From positions 1 to 64,000 of the forward strand of contig UQBS01000003.1 in the NCBI GenBank assembly GCA_900539345.1: a stretch of DNA of 64,000 nucleotides, written 5' to 3'. The DNA comes from an uncultured Coriobacteriaceae bacterium. GTDB taxonomy: Bacteria > Actinomycetota > Coriobacteriia > Coriobacteriales > UMGS124. The notes beneath the pieces were generated by a model. It did no database searches. It had not been told where the DNA came from and saw only the letters and a list, made by a program, of their open reading frames with translations. Shown piece after piece: positions 52,881 through 61,849 of the stretch (position 1 is its first letter; the number at the start of each line of letters is the position of its first letter). The position numbers were made by a program, and so were the translations under genes.

Positions 52881-53273
52881 GGACGAGCTCCTTTCACGGG
52901 CGGCTCACAGCCGCATTGACAGACAACGAATCGCGCTTTGGACACGGCGTGTCACGAAGCGCGGCAGTACAAATCAGGTAGCACACAACGCCCATGACGT
53001 AGGGTGCGCAGCAAGATTACCACGTCACGGAGCCTGGGCACCAAACGTGACGACAGCCGTCGGGCCATCCGGAAACACGATTCACGAACGGCGAACGTCA
53101 ATCCCAGGCGGTGGGGTCCACTCGGCCACTGACCCTAGACGATGAACAAGCGGGCCGCACGGTACTTCACCATTGCAACACCGCAGGCAGAAACCGTGTT
53201 CGATGAGACCAATCGGACTTAATCATCGTCTAGGACCTCGTGGACACAGCACGTCAATCCCAGGCGGTAAGGT
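52881..53273. other. Intergenic region with a paired direct and inverted repeat
   Basis: About 390 bp without a gene. An 18-bp direct repeat (53095-53112 and 53251-53268) flanks a 12-bp inverted repeat (53134-53145 and 53223-53234). It lies immediately downstream of the fused HsdS-HsdM-like gene. Confidence 0.7.
53095..53268. repeat. Direct repeat ACGTCAATCCCAGGCGGT flanking inverted repeat CCTAGACGATGA
   Basis: The two direct copies are identical over 18 bp. The inverted arms CCTAGACGATGA and TCATCGTCTAGG are identical over 12 bp and lie 21 bp and 16 bp inside the direct copies. The enclosed 77 bp carry no reading frame of note. Confidence 0.8.
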
Positions 53274-55733
53274 CTACCCCACGTAGGTCCAAGGGGTGAG
53301 GACGTCGGCGTTTGCGGTAATCTCCTCGGCACCGATGACGCGGCAGAAACCCTGCTCGCACGGTGCCTCGCCGCGCTCGACCCAAGCCGCGAGCACACGC
53401 GCGGCTTGGGCGGCAACCTCGGCGGGAAGCTCGCGGGTCGCAGCAGCGCCCGCGCCATCCGCAGGCACACCGCAGCCAAGCATGTCGACCATGAGCGTCT
53501 GCGCGGACTCGGCGTCGCGCGGGTCGCCCAGCACAATCAGGCTCGAGGCGGGACGGCCGTCGGCGAAGATGCGCGAGGGCAGCGACACGACGGCACGCAC
53601 GCGACCCGAGGTGGCAAGCTTGCGGCGCAGCTCGGTCTCGCTGCCCACGCATGAATGCAGGGCGCAGTTCGGCGCGAGAAGCACGACGGCTCCCCCCGCT
53701 ACCTGGTGGAACATCGCCTGCTCAATCCAGGCGAACGTCGCCTTGTTGCGCGGCGGCACACCCAGCGCGGCCCAGCGGGCATCGTCGGGCGAGACAGCAC
53801 CCTCGTGCCAAGCGCCCTCCTCACAAGGAAGTACAGCGCACACAAGGTCGGCCCGCCAGTCGCTGAACTCATCATGCGCAAGCGCACTGCCCACGGCAGC
53901 GCCCAGGCCACCGCGCCGCTCGCCCATGCCCTCGAGCTCGGCGGCCCTCACGAGCATGTCGGCCAGGATATGGGAGAACTCCTGCGTCTGCGAGCGCAGC
54001 GTGACCTCGGGAAAATCATGTGCGAGCAGGTCGATGAGACCCTCGCCCGACGAACAGGGCACATAGGCGCTTTGCGGCTCGTGACCCAGGCCACAGGCGC
54101 AGGAGCGCACCGCGCCCTCTAGCAGGCCGTTGACTGAGTCAGGCAGCACGACAAACGAGGAATCGAGGCGTAGCACGGCGCGCACGGCAGCACCCGTAAT
54201 GGTGCCCGGCTCAATGGCGTCGAGCATGCCGACCCACCCAGCAAGCTGCTCAACCGTCAGCAGAGACGAACTGTACGAGAGGTTGGGCAAGAACGACAGC
54301 AGGTCGTTGGACTCGGAGAGCTCGGTCATGACCGTGTCGAGCGCGCGCACGAGATTGGCATAGGCAGGCGCGGCATAGGGGCCGGCAGCGGCGGCGACGA
54401 ACGCCCACTGCGAGCTCGAGGCGCACGCGCGCACAACGGCCAGGGGCGCAAGCTCCCAGGCAACATCGGCAGGATCGCTCAGAATCTCCAGCCCCTGAGC
54501 GGCAAGAGGAGCAAGCACGCTCATCTGCGCAACGCGCCCACGCAGGTCGGCCGGCATGGAGTCGGCATCAGCGCTATCTTCCCGCTCCTGACCGGCGTCC
54601 TTTCCACACGCGGCAATCGCCTCGGGCGCCGCGGGGATTTCGCCGAGCGGCTCGTCGTCGACCGCGCTCGACTCATCGACCCCCACGCGGCCATGCGTGA
54701 AGAACTCCGCCAGGCGCGCCGCGTGGTCGCGTTCGAGCTGGACAAGGTCGGCCTCGGCCTTGGCAAGGCGGTCGAAGATGTCGCTTGCGACAGAAGCGAA
54801 GCGTTCCTGCTGCTCGATGGTGCCCACGTGCAGGCACAGGGCACCGAAGTCTTGCTCGCTCACCCAGTCCTGCCTGGGCAGACCCTCGCGCACACGGGCG
54901 GCACGCAGGGCAAACAGCAGGACACCCAGCTCGACTTTGGAGTCGGCCGCACAGGCATAGAGCACATCCTGCAAGGGGTGGCATGCCTCGGGAACGTAGC
55001 GCGCGACCATGGCGCGACCCTGGGGGGCGGCCACGACACAGGGTCCCTCGGCCAGAACCTCATCGCAGCGGCCCAGCGTGCAGCGGCTGCCTTCCACGCG
55101 CACCGCCTTGTCGGGGCCGCGCAACTCGGCCGCCACCGAGGTGCCCGTACGCCATGCCACGGCATCCGCCATGGCGAGGGTCTCAGGCCCGTCGGCGGCC
55201 ACGATGCTCGCAAACGCCTCATCACCCTCGGCCATAAGCTGGGCAGGCAGGGCGCGCAGGCGCTTGAACTCGGCCTCGTCAGCCTCAATCATCTCGACAA
55301 ACGCGTCGCGCACAGCGCGGCAGGGCCAGGGAATGCGCGAGGCAAGCAGCGCGGTCAGGGAAATCTGGCGCAGCTGAGGGGTTCCGGTGACCTGGTGGGC
55401 CACCTGCGGGGAGTGCGTGATGACGTTGTAGAGGTAGTCGGTGTCGGTGCGGTCGTGGGGCACGAGGGCATACACCTGCTTGCCAAAGGAGAAACGCCCC
55501 TGCTCCTTGCGCGCCATAACATACCCGGTGTTTGCCACAATCTGGCCGTACGCAGGGACGATGATTGCACCGCCCGCATCCACGAGCCAATCATCGACGC
55601 CAAACGACTGACAGTTGTCGGCAAAGTAGGCGTACGGCCCCTTGCGCGCCGAGCGCTCGGCCACCGTAAGGTCCTGCTCGCCTTCCCTTGCCGCCCGGCA
55701 CACGTCCCCGAGCCTCACCATCTGCATAGCCAT
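53274..55733 (-). CDS. Fused type I specificity/methyltransferase-like protein with degenerate catalytic motifs
   Basis: 819 residues from ATG 55733. Residues about 1-160 look like an HsdS target-recognition domain (MVRLGDVCRAAREGEQD...YAYFADNCQSFGVDDWLVDAGGAIIVP...LYNVITHSPQVAHQVTGTPQLRQIS...PWPCRAVRDAFVEMIEADEAEFKRLRA), and a second such half follows (about 190-340) ending in a coiled-coil-like ASDIFDRLAKAEADLVQLERDHAARLAEFF. Residues about 400-819 resemble HsdM/N6-adenine methylase, but motif I reads VPCSSGEGLIDLL and the NPPF catalytic motif reads GVPPRN, so methylation is doubtful. The end GRVRAVVSLPSRIFADGRPASSLIVLGD is HsdM-like. Order S-M is reversed relative to hsdM-hsdS. No hsdR or intact hsdM is adjacent. 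Confidence 0.75.
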   Translation of the reverse strand: MAMQMVRLGDVCRAAREGEQDLTVAERSARKGPYAYFADNCQSFGVDDWLVDAGGAIIVPAYGQIVANTGYVMARKEQGRFSFGKQVYALVPHDRTDTDYLYNVITHSPQVAHQVTGTPQLRQISLTALLASRIPWPCRAVRDAFVEMIEADEAEFKRLRALPAQLMAEGDEAFASIVAADGPETLAMADAVAWRTGTSVAAELRGPDKAVRVEGSRCTLGRCDEVLAEGPCVVAAPQGRAMVARYVPEACHPLQDVLYACAADSKVELGVLLFALRAARVREGLPRQDWVSEQDFGALCLHVGTIEQQERFASVASDIFDRLAKAEADLVQLERDHAARLAEFFTHGRVGVDESSAVDDEPLGEIPAAPEAIAACGKDAGQEREDSADADSMPADLRGRVAQMSVLAPLAAQGLEILSDPADVAWELAPLAVVRACASSSQWAFVAAAAGPYAAPAYANLVRALDTVMTELSESNDLLSFLPNLSYSSSLLTVEQLAGWVGMLDAIEPGTITGAAVRAVLRLDSSFVVLPDSVNGLLEGAVRSCACGLGHEPQSAYVPCSSGEGLIDLLAHDFPEVTLRSQTQEFSHILADMLVRAAELEGMGERRGGLGAAVGSALAHDEFSDWRADLVCAVLPCEEGAWHEGAVSPDDARWAALGVPPRNKATFAWIEQAMFHQVAGGAVVLLAPNCALHSCVGSETELRRKLATSGRVRAVVSLPSRIFADGRPASSLIVLGDPRDAESAQTLMVDMLGCGVPADGAGAAATRELPAEVAAQAARVLAAWVERGEAPCEQGFCRVIGAEEITANADVLTPWTYVG

Positions 55734-55828
55734 ACCTCGCAATGCCTCCTCAACCACACGATCCGCGCCACGAAATCGTTTTTTGACTCGGCACATGATA
55801 CCCGTACTTGTAGCTTGATAGCCCGAGA

Positions 55829-56818
55829 CTAGCGGATGTCGCCGCCGCGGGTGCCGGGCTGCCAGACGCGCTCGGAGATGCGGTAGCCCTTGTAGTCCTC
55901 GCTCAGCTCGGTGAGGTCGAAGGGCGTCATCTGGTAGATGTAGTTGAGCCAGTTGCGCCAGAAGAGGTTGGCGTGGCTGCGCCAGGTGAGGCAGGGCTCG
56001 TTGGCAGGGTCGTCGTCGGGATAATAGTTGCGCGGCATGTCGATGGGCCTGCCCAGCCCCAGGTCGCGGCGGTATTCCGCATCGAGCGTGCCCTTGGCAT
56101 ACTCGAGGTGGCCGGTGATGAACACCTGGCGCATGTCGGAGGTCGCCAGGATGGAGGGGCCGGTCACCGGGCTCGTGCCCAGCGCGTACAGGTCGTGTCC
56201 GATATGCTCGTCGAGCTGGGCGAGGTCGATGCCGGCATGGCGGGAGTGCGGCATGAAGAAGCGCTCGTCAAAGCCGTTGGTGAGGAAGTTGTACTCGTCG
56301 GTGAGCCTGGTGGCGAACACGCCGAAAAGCTTGCTGGGCAGTGCCACCTTGTTCACGCCGTGATGGAAGTACAGGCCCGCCAAGGCACCCCAACAGATGT
56401 GCAACGTGGAGTAGACGTTGGTGCGGCTCCACTTCATGACCTCGACAAGCTCGTCCCAATAGTCGACGTCCTCGAAGTCCATCTCCTCCACGGGGGCGCC
56501 GGTGATGACGAGCGCGTCGTAGCGGCGATCGCGAAACGCCTCGAAGGTGTCGTAGAACTTGACGAGGTGGTCGTGGGGGGTGTTCTTGCTCTCGTGGCTC
56601 GCCATGCACATGAAGTCCATGTCCACCTGCAGCGGCGACTTGGAAATGAGGCGCAGGATCTGCGTCTCCGTCTCGATCTTCTTGGGCATGAGGTTGAGCA
56701 GAACGACCCTCAGCGGGCGCATGTGCTGCTTGGAAGCGACGTTCTCCTCAAGCGCGAAGATGCGCTCATCGTCAAGAATCTCCTTGGCAGGAAGTCCGGT
56801 GGGGATGTTGATAGGCAT
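55829..56818 (-). CDS. metA: Homoserine O-acyltransferase (MetA type)
   Basis: 329 residues from ATG 56818 (AAGGAG upstream). It activates homoserine by O-succinylation or O-acetylation for methionine synthesis. Catalytic Cys142 in LHICWGALAGLYFHHGV, His237 and Glu239 in FITGHLEY, and the start MPINIPTGLPA are diagnostic. Which acyl-CoA is used cannot be told with confidence. Divergent from the unknown acidic protein and near patB/malY. Confidence 0.95.
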   Translation of the reverse strand: MPINIPTGLPAKEILDDERIFALEENVASKQHMRPLRVVLLNLMPKKIETETQILRLISKSPLQVDMDFMCMASHESKNTPHDHLVKFYDTFEAFRDRRYDALVITGAPVEEMDFEDVDYWDELVEVMKWSRTNVYSTLHICWGALAGLYFHHGVNKVALPSKLFGVFATRLTDEYNFLTNGFDERFFMPHSRHAGIDLAQLDEHIGHDLYALGTSPVTGPSILATSDMRQVFITGHLEYAKGTLDAEYRRDLGLGRPIDMPRNYYPDDDPANEPCLTWRSHANLFWRNWLNYIYQMTPFDLTELSEDYKGYRISERVWQPGTRGGDIR

Positions 56819-56997
56819 GAGGGCTCCTTGGGAGAAGGCACATGGCTCGTGCAGGGTCGTTTTGAATGGCGCAAATTTCCAAGGGATAAAGATACCCTCT
56901 CCGGCGGCCAAGTGCGGCGCAGAACCACGCGCGGGCGCGATATGTTTTGATTGCCAGCCATCGGCGCGACTGATAGCGGCAGGCACCGCGTACGGCC

Positions 56998-57003
56998 TAT
57001 AAT
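56998..57003 (+). promoter_or_regulatory. TATAAT -10 box before the unknown acidic protein
   Basis: Perfect TATAAT about 37 bp before ATG 57040; no clear -35 partner. Confidence 0.4.
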
Positions 57004-57039
57004 TCCTGCCCAGACGACACTTCGACGATGGGAGCAACC

Positions 57040-57783
57040 ATGCCCGTTCTCATGAACAAGGGAGACGACCCGCGCCGCGCCGCGTGGCTTTTCTACACCG
57101 ACCGTGCCGAGCTCGCCGAGTGGGGCCGCCAGATCGTGGAGGGCCGCTGGGACTCCGCACGCCTCGTGGTAGACCCCGAGTCGCTCGAAAGCGCCAAAAA
57201 GGCCAGCTCACCGGTAGAGGTATGGGCACAGGCCAAGACTCTCATCCCTGAAGACTTCGACCTGGAAGCCGCACGCGGCGAGGTGATGGAGGCCACGCAG
57301 GCCGCCATCGAGCGCGCGAAGATGGAAGCCGAGGCCGAGGCCGACGAGCAGGAGGGCGACGAGGAAGCCGCTGACGCGAAGCACGCGTCGGCAAACGGCG
57401 AGGGCGAGGGCGCCTGTGAGGAGCCCGAAGGCGAGCAGGACGCGCAGGACGCGCAAGAAGGCGGCGAGAACCCCTTCGACTACGAGCCCGTCCCCGCACC
57501 CGAGGGCCTGCGCATCCATGTGGGCACCACCACCCGCCAGGCAGCCCTGAGCTACCTCATGGCACACGAAAGCGAGGAGGGCGAAGGCGACGAGGAGGAG
57601 GCGGCCGACACCGACCTGCCCGGCCTGCAGATGCTCGCCCAACTCATTGACTACATGCGCGACTCAGCCGACGGCCTGCCCTCATTTGCCGTGTGGCACA
57701 TCGACCCCTCGGGCATCCTGCGCATGGTGCGCGCCAAGAAGGTCAAGGCCATGGCCGGCAACGTGCTGAGCATCAAGAACTAG
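57040..57783 (+). CDS. Unknown protein with acidic linker between metA and patB
   Basis: 247 residues. Residues 1-80 form a compact domain (DDPRRAAWLFYTDRAELAEWGRQIVEGRWDSARLVVDPESLESAKKASSPVEVWAQAKTLIPEDFDLEAARGEVME), followed by a Glu/Ala/Gly/Asp-rich linker to about 150 and a C-terminal domain (LRIHVGTTTRQAALSYLMAHE...PGLQMLAQLIDYMRDSADGLPSFAVWHIDPSGILRMVRAKKV). GGGAGC precedes the ATG by about 6 nt. No family recognised. Confidence 0.78.
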   Translation: MPVLMNKGDDPRRAAWLFYTDRAELAEWGRQIVEGRWDSARLVVDPESLESAKKASSPVEVWAQAKTLIPEDFDLEAARGEVMEATQAAIERAKMEAEAEADEQEGDEEAADAKHASANGEGEGACEEPEGEQDAQDAQEGGENPFDYEPVPAPEGLRIHVGTTTRQAALSYLMAHESEEGEGDEEEAADTDLPGLQMLAQLIDYMRDSADGLPSFAVWHIDPSGILRMVRAKKVKAMAGNVLSIKN

Positions 57784-57790
57784 AAGTCCC

Positions 57791-57872
57791 GGGATGCGCT
57801 GTGGCTGCGTTCCTCAGGGCCTCATGTACTCCAGTACACATCGGCCCTGAGCGCCTTGCCACAGCGCATCCC
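57791..57872. repeat. 82-bp three-tier hairpin before patB
   Basis: GGGATGCGCTGTGGC pairs with GCCACAGCGCATCCC (15 bp), CTCAGGGCC with GGCCCTGAG (9 bp) and TGTACT-CC-AGTACA forms the tip. The fold is close to perfect. It sits between the unknown protein and the patB ribosome binding site. Confidence 0.85.
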
Positions 57873-57904
57873 TGTCGCCTTTGGTTGAAAGAGAGTGCAA
57901 AATC

Positions 57905-59089
57905 ATGCAGTACAACTTCGACGAGGTCATTGACAGGCGCGGCACGAACTGCTGCAAGTGGGACGGCGCCGAGAAGGCGGGACACTCCCCCGACGAGATC
58001 TCGATGTGGGTGGCCGACATGGACTTCCGCTGCCCCCAGCCCGCCATCGACGCCCTGGTGGCACGCGCGCAGGAGGGCATCTTCGGCTACACGCAAACGC
58101 CTGAGAGCTACTACACCGCCATGTGCGACTGGTTCGGCCGCCGTCACGGCTTCCGCCCCCGCGAGGAGTGGGTCGTCATCACGCCGGGCGTGTGCTTCGC
58201 CCTCTCCATGGCCGTGCGCTGCTTCACGCGCGAGGGCGACACCGTGCTCATCCAGCCGCCCGTGTACTATCCCTTCGCCAACACCATCGTCCAAAACGGC
58301 CGCCACGTCGCAAACGCCCCCCTCACCTGCAACGACGACGGCTCCTACAGCATCGACTTCGACGTGTTCGAGCGCGTGGTGCGCCAGGAGCGCCCCACCC
58401 TCTTCATCATGAGCAACCCGCACAACCCCGTGGGCCGCGCCTGGACCGAAGACGAGCTGCGCCGCATGGGCCAAATCTGCCAGGAGGCAGGCGTGCTCGT
58501 GGTGGCCGACGAGATCCATGCCGACTTCGACCGACCAGGCCACCCGCACGTGTGCTACGCAAGCCTGGGCGAGGCGTTCGCGCAGAACTGCGTGGTGTGC
58601 ACCGCACCCTCCAAGACGTTCAACCTGGCGGGACTGCAGCTCTCCAACATCCTCATCCCCAACCCCGAGCTGCGCCGACGCTTCGCCGACGAAGTGTGCG
58701 CCACAGGCTACGACGAGCCGAGCTGCTTTGGCCTGGCGGCGGCGCAGGCATGCTTTACTCAGGGCGACGAGTGGCTTGACCAGCTCAAAGACTACCTCGA
58801 GGGCAACATCGCCCTTGTGCGCGACTTCATCGCCCAGCGCATCCCCACCCTCAAGTTCACCGAACCTGAGAGCACCTACCTGCTGTGGGTGGACTGCCGC
58901 GGCCTGGGCCTGACCGACGAAGAGCTCACGCGCTTCATCCAGCACGACGCGCGCCTGTGGCTCGACATGGGCTCCATCTTCGGCAAGGAGGGCGAAGGCT
59001 TCATCCGCCTGAACGTGGCATGTCCGCGCAGTGTGGTGAAAGAGGCGCTCGAGCGGCTCGAGGCGGCCGCGAACGGGCTTTCTCACTAG
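57905..59089 (+). CDS. Cystathionine beta-lyase/aminotransferase (PatB/MalY type)
   Basis: 394 residues from ATG 57905. PLP fold type I: MQYNFDEVIDRRGTNCCKWD, WVADMDFRCPQPAIDAL, GVCFALSMAVRCFT, SNPHNPVGRAW, VVADEIHADFDRPG, and APSKTFNLAGLQLSNI with the Schiff-base Lys. It cleaves cystathionine to homocysteine in many bacteria. Its placement near metA fits methionine synthesis. The earlier in-frame GTG adds eight residues and lacks a good ribosome binding site. Confidence 0.9.
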   Translation: MQYNFDEVIDRRGTNCCKWDGAEKAGHSPDEISMWVADMDFRCPQPAIDALVARAQEGIFGYTQTPESYYTAMCDWFGRRHGFRPREEWVVITPGVCFALSMAVRCFTREGDTVLIQPPVYYPFANTIVQNGRHVANAPLTCNDDGSYSIDFDVFERVVRQERPTLFIMSNPHNPVGRAWTEDELRRMGQICQEAGVLVVADEIHADFDRPGHPHVCYASLGEAFAQNCVVCTAPSKTFNLAGLQLSNILIPNPELRRRFADEVCATGYDEPSCFGLAAAQACFTQGDEWLDQLKDYLEGNIALVRDFIAQRIPTLKFTEPESTYLLWVDCRGLGLTDEELTRFIQHDARLWLDMGSIFGKEGEGFIRLNVACPRSVVKEALERLEAAANGLSH

Positions 59090-59230
59090 CCGAGCGGCAC
59101 GGGCCGCACGCAACCCGTCCGCATCTGGGCGATTTGTGTGTCCGAAACATGCCTGTTCAAAAGGCACGTGATAATGGCTTGCGTCAAACAATGCGGGACC
59201 GACCCGCACATGGTATGGGGAGGATAGCCG

Positions 59231-61555
59231 ATGGCGGCAGTTGAGCTTTTCGAAGGCGGCGCGTTTCTTGTCGATGGACGCACGCTTGTAGCAGCAGACG
59301 AGGCGCAGGCCTTCAGCGAGCAGACGGGGTGCGTGCTCGACGCCCAGGAGGCGCGCATGCAGACGATGGCGTACTCCATCATGGCGGCGCACAACACCGC
59401 ACCCGACATGGAGCATCTTAAGCTGCGCTTCGACGCCATGGCCAGCCACGACATCACCTTCGTGGGCATCATCCAGACGGCGCGCGCCTCGGGCCTCACC
59501 GAGTTCCCCATCCCCTACGTGCTCACGAACTGCCACAACTCGCTGTGCGCCGTGGGCGGCACCATCAACGAGGACGACCACGCCTTCGGCCTCTCCGCCG
59601 CCAAGAAGTACGGCGGCATCTACGTCCCCGCCCACATCGCCGTCATCCACCAGTACATGCGCGAGACGATGGCCGGGTGCGGCAAGATGATCCTGGGCTC
59701 CGACTCGCACACCCGCTACGGCGCCCTGGGCACCATGGCCATCGGCGAGGGCGGCGGCGAGCTCGTCAAACAGCTGCTGCGCGACACCTACGACGTCAAG
59801 CGCCCCGAGGTCGTGTGCGTCTATCTGGAAGGGGCGCCCGTGCCCGGCGTGGGCCCGCAGGACATCGCGCTGGCCATCATCGGCGCGGTCTTCGGTCGCG
59901 GCTACGTCAAGAACAAGGTCATGGAGTTCGTGGGCCCGGGCGCGGCGAGCATGGACTGCGACTTCCGCAACGGCGTCGACGTCATGACGACCGAGACCAC
60001 CTGCCTGTCGTCCATCTGGGTGACTGACGACAAGACCCGTGAGTTCCTGAGCGCACACGGCCGCGAGGCCGACTACCGCGAGCTCCGCCCCGGCAAGGTC
60101 GCCTACTACGAGGGTTGCGTGCGCGTGGACCTCTCCCAGGTGCGCCCCATGATCGCGCTCCCCTTCCACCCCTCGCGCGTCCACACGATCGACGAGCTCA
60201 ACGCCAACCTCGAGGAAATCCTGCACGAGGTGGAGGTCTCGGCCGAGCAGGTAGGCGACGGCAGGGCGACGCTGCACCTGCTCGACAAGGTGAAAGACGG
60301 CAAGCTGCACGTGCAGCAGGGCGTCATCGCAGGATGCGCAGGCGGCAACTTCGGCAGCGTCCTGAACGCAGCCCGCGCTCTCAAGGGCAAGAACTGCGGC
60401 AACGGCGACTTCACGCTCTCGGTGTACCCCTCCTCGCAGCCCGTGTGCATGGAGCTCACGCGCCTGGGAGCCGCACTCGACCTCATGGCGGCAGGCGCTA
60501 TCTGGCGCACGGCGTTCTGCGGCCCGTGCTTCGGCGCCGGCGACACGCCCCGCAACGACGGCCTTTCCGTGCGTCACACCACACGCAACTTCCCCAACCG
60601 CGAGGGCTCCAAGCCCGGCGTCGGTCAGCTTGCCGCCGTGGCCCTCATGGACGCACGCTCCATCGCCGCCACGGCTGCCGCGGGCGGCGTGCTAACGGCC
60701 GCCACCGACCTGCCCGAGGACACCTGGGACGAGCATCCCGCCTACACCTTCGACCGCACCTCCTACGATGCGCGCGTCTACCAGGGATTTGGTCGCGCCC
60801 AGACGCGAAGCGAGCTGGTGTACGGCCCCAACATCAAGGACTGGCCCGCCATGGAGCCCCTGGCCGACAACATCCTCGTGCGCGTGTGCTCCAAGATCAT
60901 GGACGCCGTGACCACCACCGACGAGCTCATTCCCTCCGGCGAGACGAGCTCGTACCGCTCGAACCCCCTGGGCCTGGCCGAGTTCACGCTCTCCAGGCGC
61001 GACCCGGGCTACGTGGGCCGCTCCAAGACGGTGGACACCTGGGAGAAGGCACGCCTTGCCGGCGGCGACCCCTCCAAGGTCGCGCCTGAGGTGGCGCAGG
61101 CCTTCACCGCTCTGCGCGGCTGCCCCGAGCTCGAGGGACGCGTGCCGCAGGCCGGCGATGTCGAGATCGGCAGCATGATCTACGCGGTCAAGCCCGGCGA
61201 CGGCAGCGCCCGCGAGCAGGCGGCGAGCTGCCAGCGCGTCATCGGCGGCCTGGCAAACGTCGTGCGCGAGTTCGCTACGAAGCGCTACCGCTCCAACGTC
61301 ATGAACTGGGGCATGGTGCCGTTCCAGCTGGCCGGCGACCCCACCTTCGAGGTGGGCGACTGGCTCTACGTGCCGGGCATCAGGGCGGCGCTTGAGAACA
61401 ACGAGCTTGCCGACATCTCCTGCTGGGTGGTGCGCGCCGCGACGGGGCGCGTCGAGAAGATCTCGCTCTACGTGGCGGACATGACGCCTGAGGAGAGGCA
61501 GATTGTGCTGGCAGGGTGCCTCATCAACTACAACAGGGAGAAGGCAGGGAAGTAG
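59231..61555 (+). CDS. Aconitase-family hydratase (YbhJ-like)
   Basis: 774 residues. GGGGAGG is 7 nt before ATG 59231. Aconitase [4Fe-4S] ligands: Cys369 in IAGCAGGNFGSV, and Cys430 and Cys433 in FCGPCFGAGDTP. GSDSHTRYGALGTMAIGEGGGELVKQLL is a typical aconitase segment, and the C-terminal part (YRSNVMNWGMVPFQLAGD) is the swivel domain. Length and motifs fit the hydratase group that includes E. coli YbhJ more than citrate aconitase. The substrate is unknown. Followed by a terminator copy of the dispersed repeat. Confidence 0.87.
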   Translation: MAAVELFEGGAFLVDGRTLVAADEAQAFSEQTGCVLDAQEARMQTMAYSIMAAHNTAPDMEHLKLRFDAMASHDITFVGIIQTARASGLTEFPIPYVLTNCHNSLCAVGGTINEDDHAFGLSAAKKYGGIYVPAHIAVIHQYMRETMAGCGKMILGSDSHTRYGALGTMAIGEGGGELVKQLLRDTYDVKRPEVVCVYLEGAPVPGVGPQDIALAIIGAVFGRGYVKNKVMEFVGPGAASMDCDFRNGVDVMTTETTCLSSIWVTDDKTREFLSAHGREADYRELRPGKVAYYEGCVRVDLSQVRPMIALPFHPSRVHTIDELNANLEEILHEVEVSAEQVGDGRATLHLLDKVKDGKLHVQQGVIAGCAGGNFGSVLNAARALKGKNCGNGDFTLSVYPSSQPVCMELTRLGAALDLMAAGAIWRTAFCGPCFGAGDTPRNDGLSVRHTTRNFPNREGSKPGVGQLAAVALMDARSIAATAAAGGVLTAATDLPEDTWDEHPAYTFDRTSYDARVYQGFGRAQTRSELVYGPNIKDWPAMEPLADNILVRVCSKIMDAVTTTDELIPSGETSSYRSNPLGLAEFTLSRRDPGYVGRSKTVDTWEKARLAGGDPSKVAPEVAQAFTALRGCPELEGRVPQAGDVEIGSMIYAVKPGDGSAREQAASCQRVIGGLANVVREFATKRYRSNVMNWGMVPFQLAGDPTFEVGDWLYVPGIRAALENNELADISCWVVRAATGRVEKISLYVADMTPEERQIVLAGCLINYNREKAGK

Positions 61556-61598
61556 GGCTGTGCGCCGAGGGGGCGGGGCACTCCCGACGCGCGGCGTA

Positions 61599-61676
61599 TC
61601 CTCGTATCGAAGACTGCAGAAACCCGAGGCATGGGCGCTTCGCGCTTATGCCTCTTTCTTTGTCTTCACTGCGGAG
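61599..61676 (+). repeat. Terminator-bearing repeat module after the hydratase
   Basis: TCCTCGTATCGAAGACTGC...AACCCGAGGCAT...GCCTCTTTC...TTCACTGCGGA matches the module at 52175-52255 after pepF. The GAGGCAT-GGGCGC-TTCG stem (61626-61654) with T residues is a terminator. Confidence 0.75.
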
Positions 61677-61760
61677 GCCGCGCTTTGGGAGCGCCCCGCC
61701 CCGCACGAACCACGCTTCCCCTGGCGAAAAACGTTTCGTTGAATTCGGGGGGTATCGAAG
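61665..61760 (+). repeat. Dispersed repeat, copy C
   Basis: Contains GCGCCCCGCCCCGCACGAACC, GCTTCCCCTGGCG and GTTTCGTTGAATTCGGGGGG, shared with copy D, and TTCACTGCGGAGG shared with copies A and B. Confidence 0.7.
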
Positions 61761-61849
61761 GGTCGCGAGGCGGGGACGGTCCGCGCTGCATGATTCCCTT
61801 AAATGGAAGCGGGCATAAACTCATGGCTCATACACAGAAAGGATTCGAC

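Noticed and set aside
53274..55733. Annotating the gene as an active type I methyltransferase
   Set aside because: NPPF reads GVPPRN and the AdoMet loop is altered.
56819..57039. S-box or SAM riboswitch upstream of metA
   Set aside because: No recognisable SAM-binding core or terminator pairing in the 220-bp gap.
57773..60577. Very long open frame opposite patB and the hydratase (about 930 codons)
   Set aside because: Shadow of two well-supported genes on the plus strand; Val/His/Ala/Asp-rich sequence without domains.
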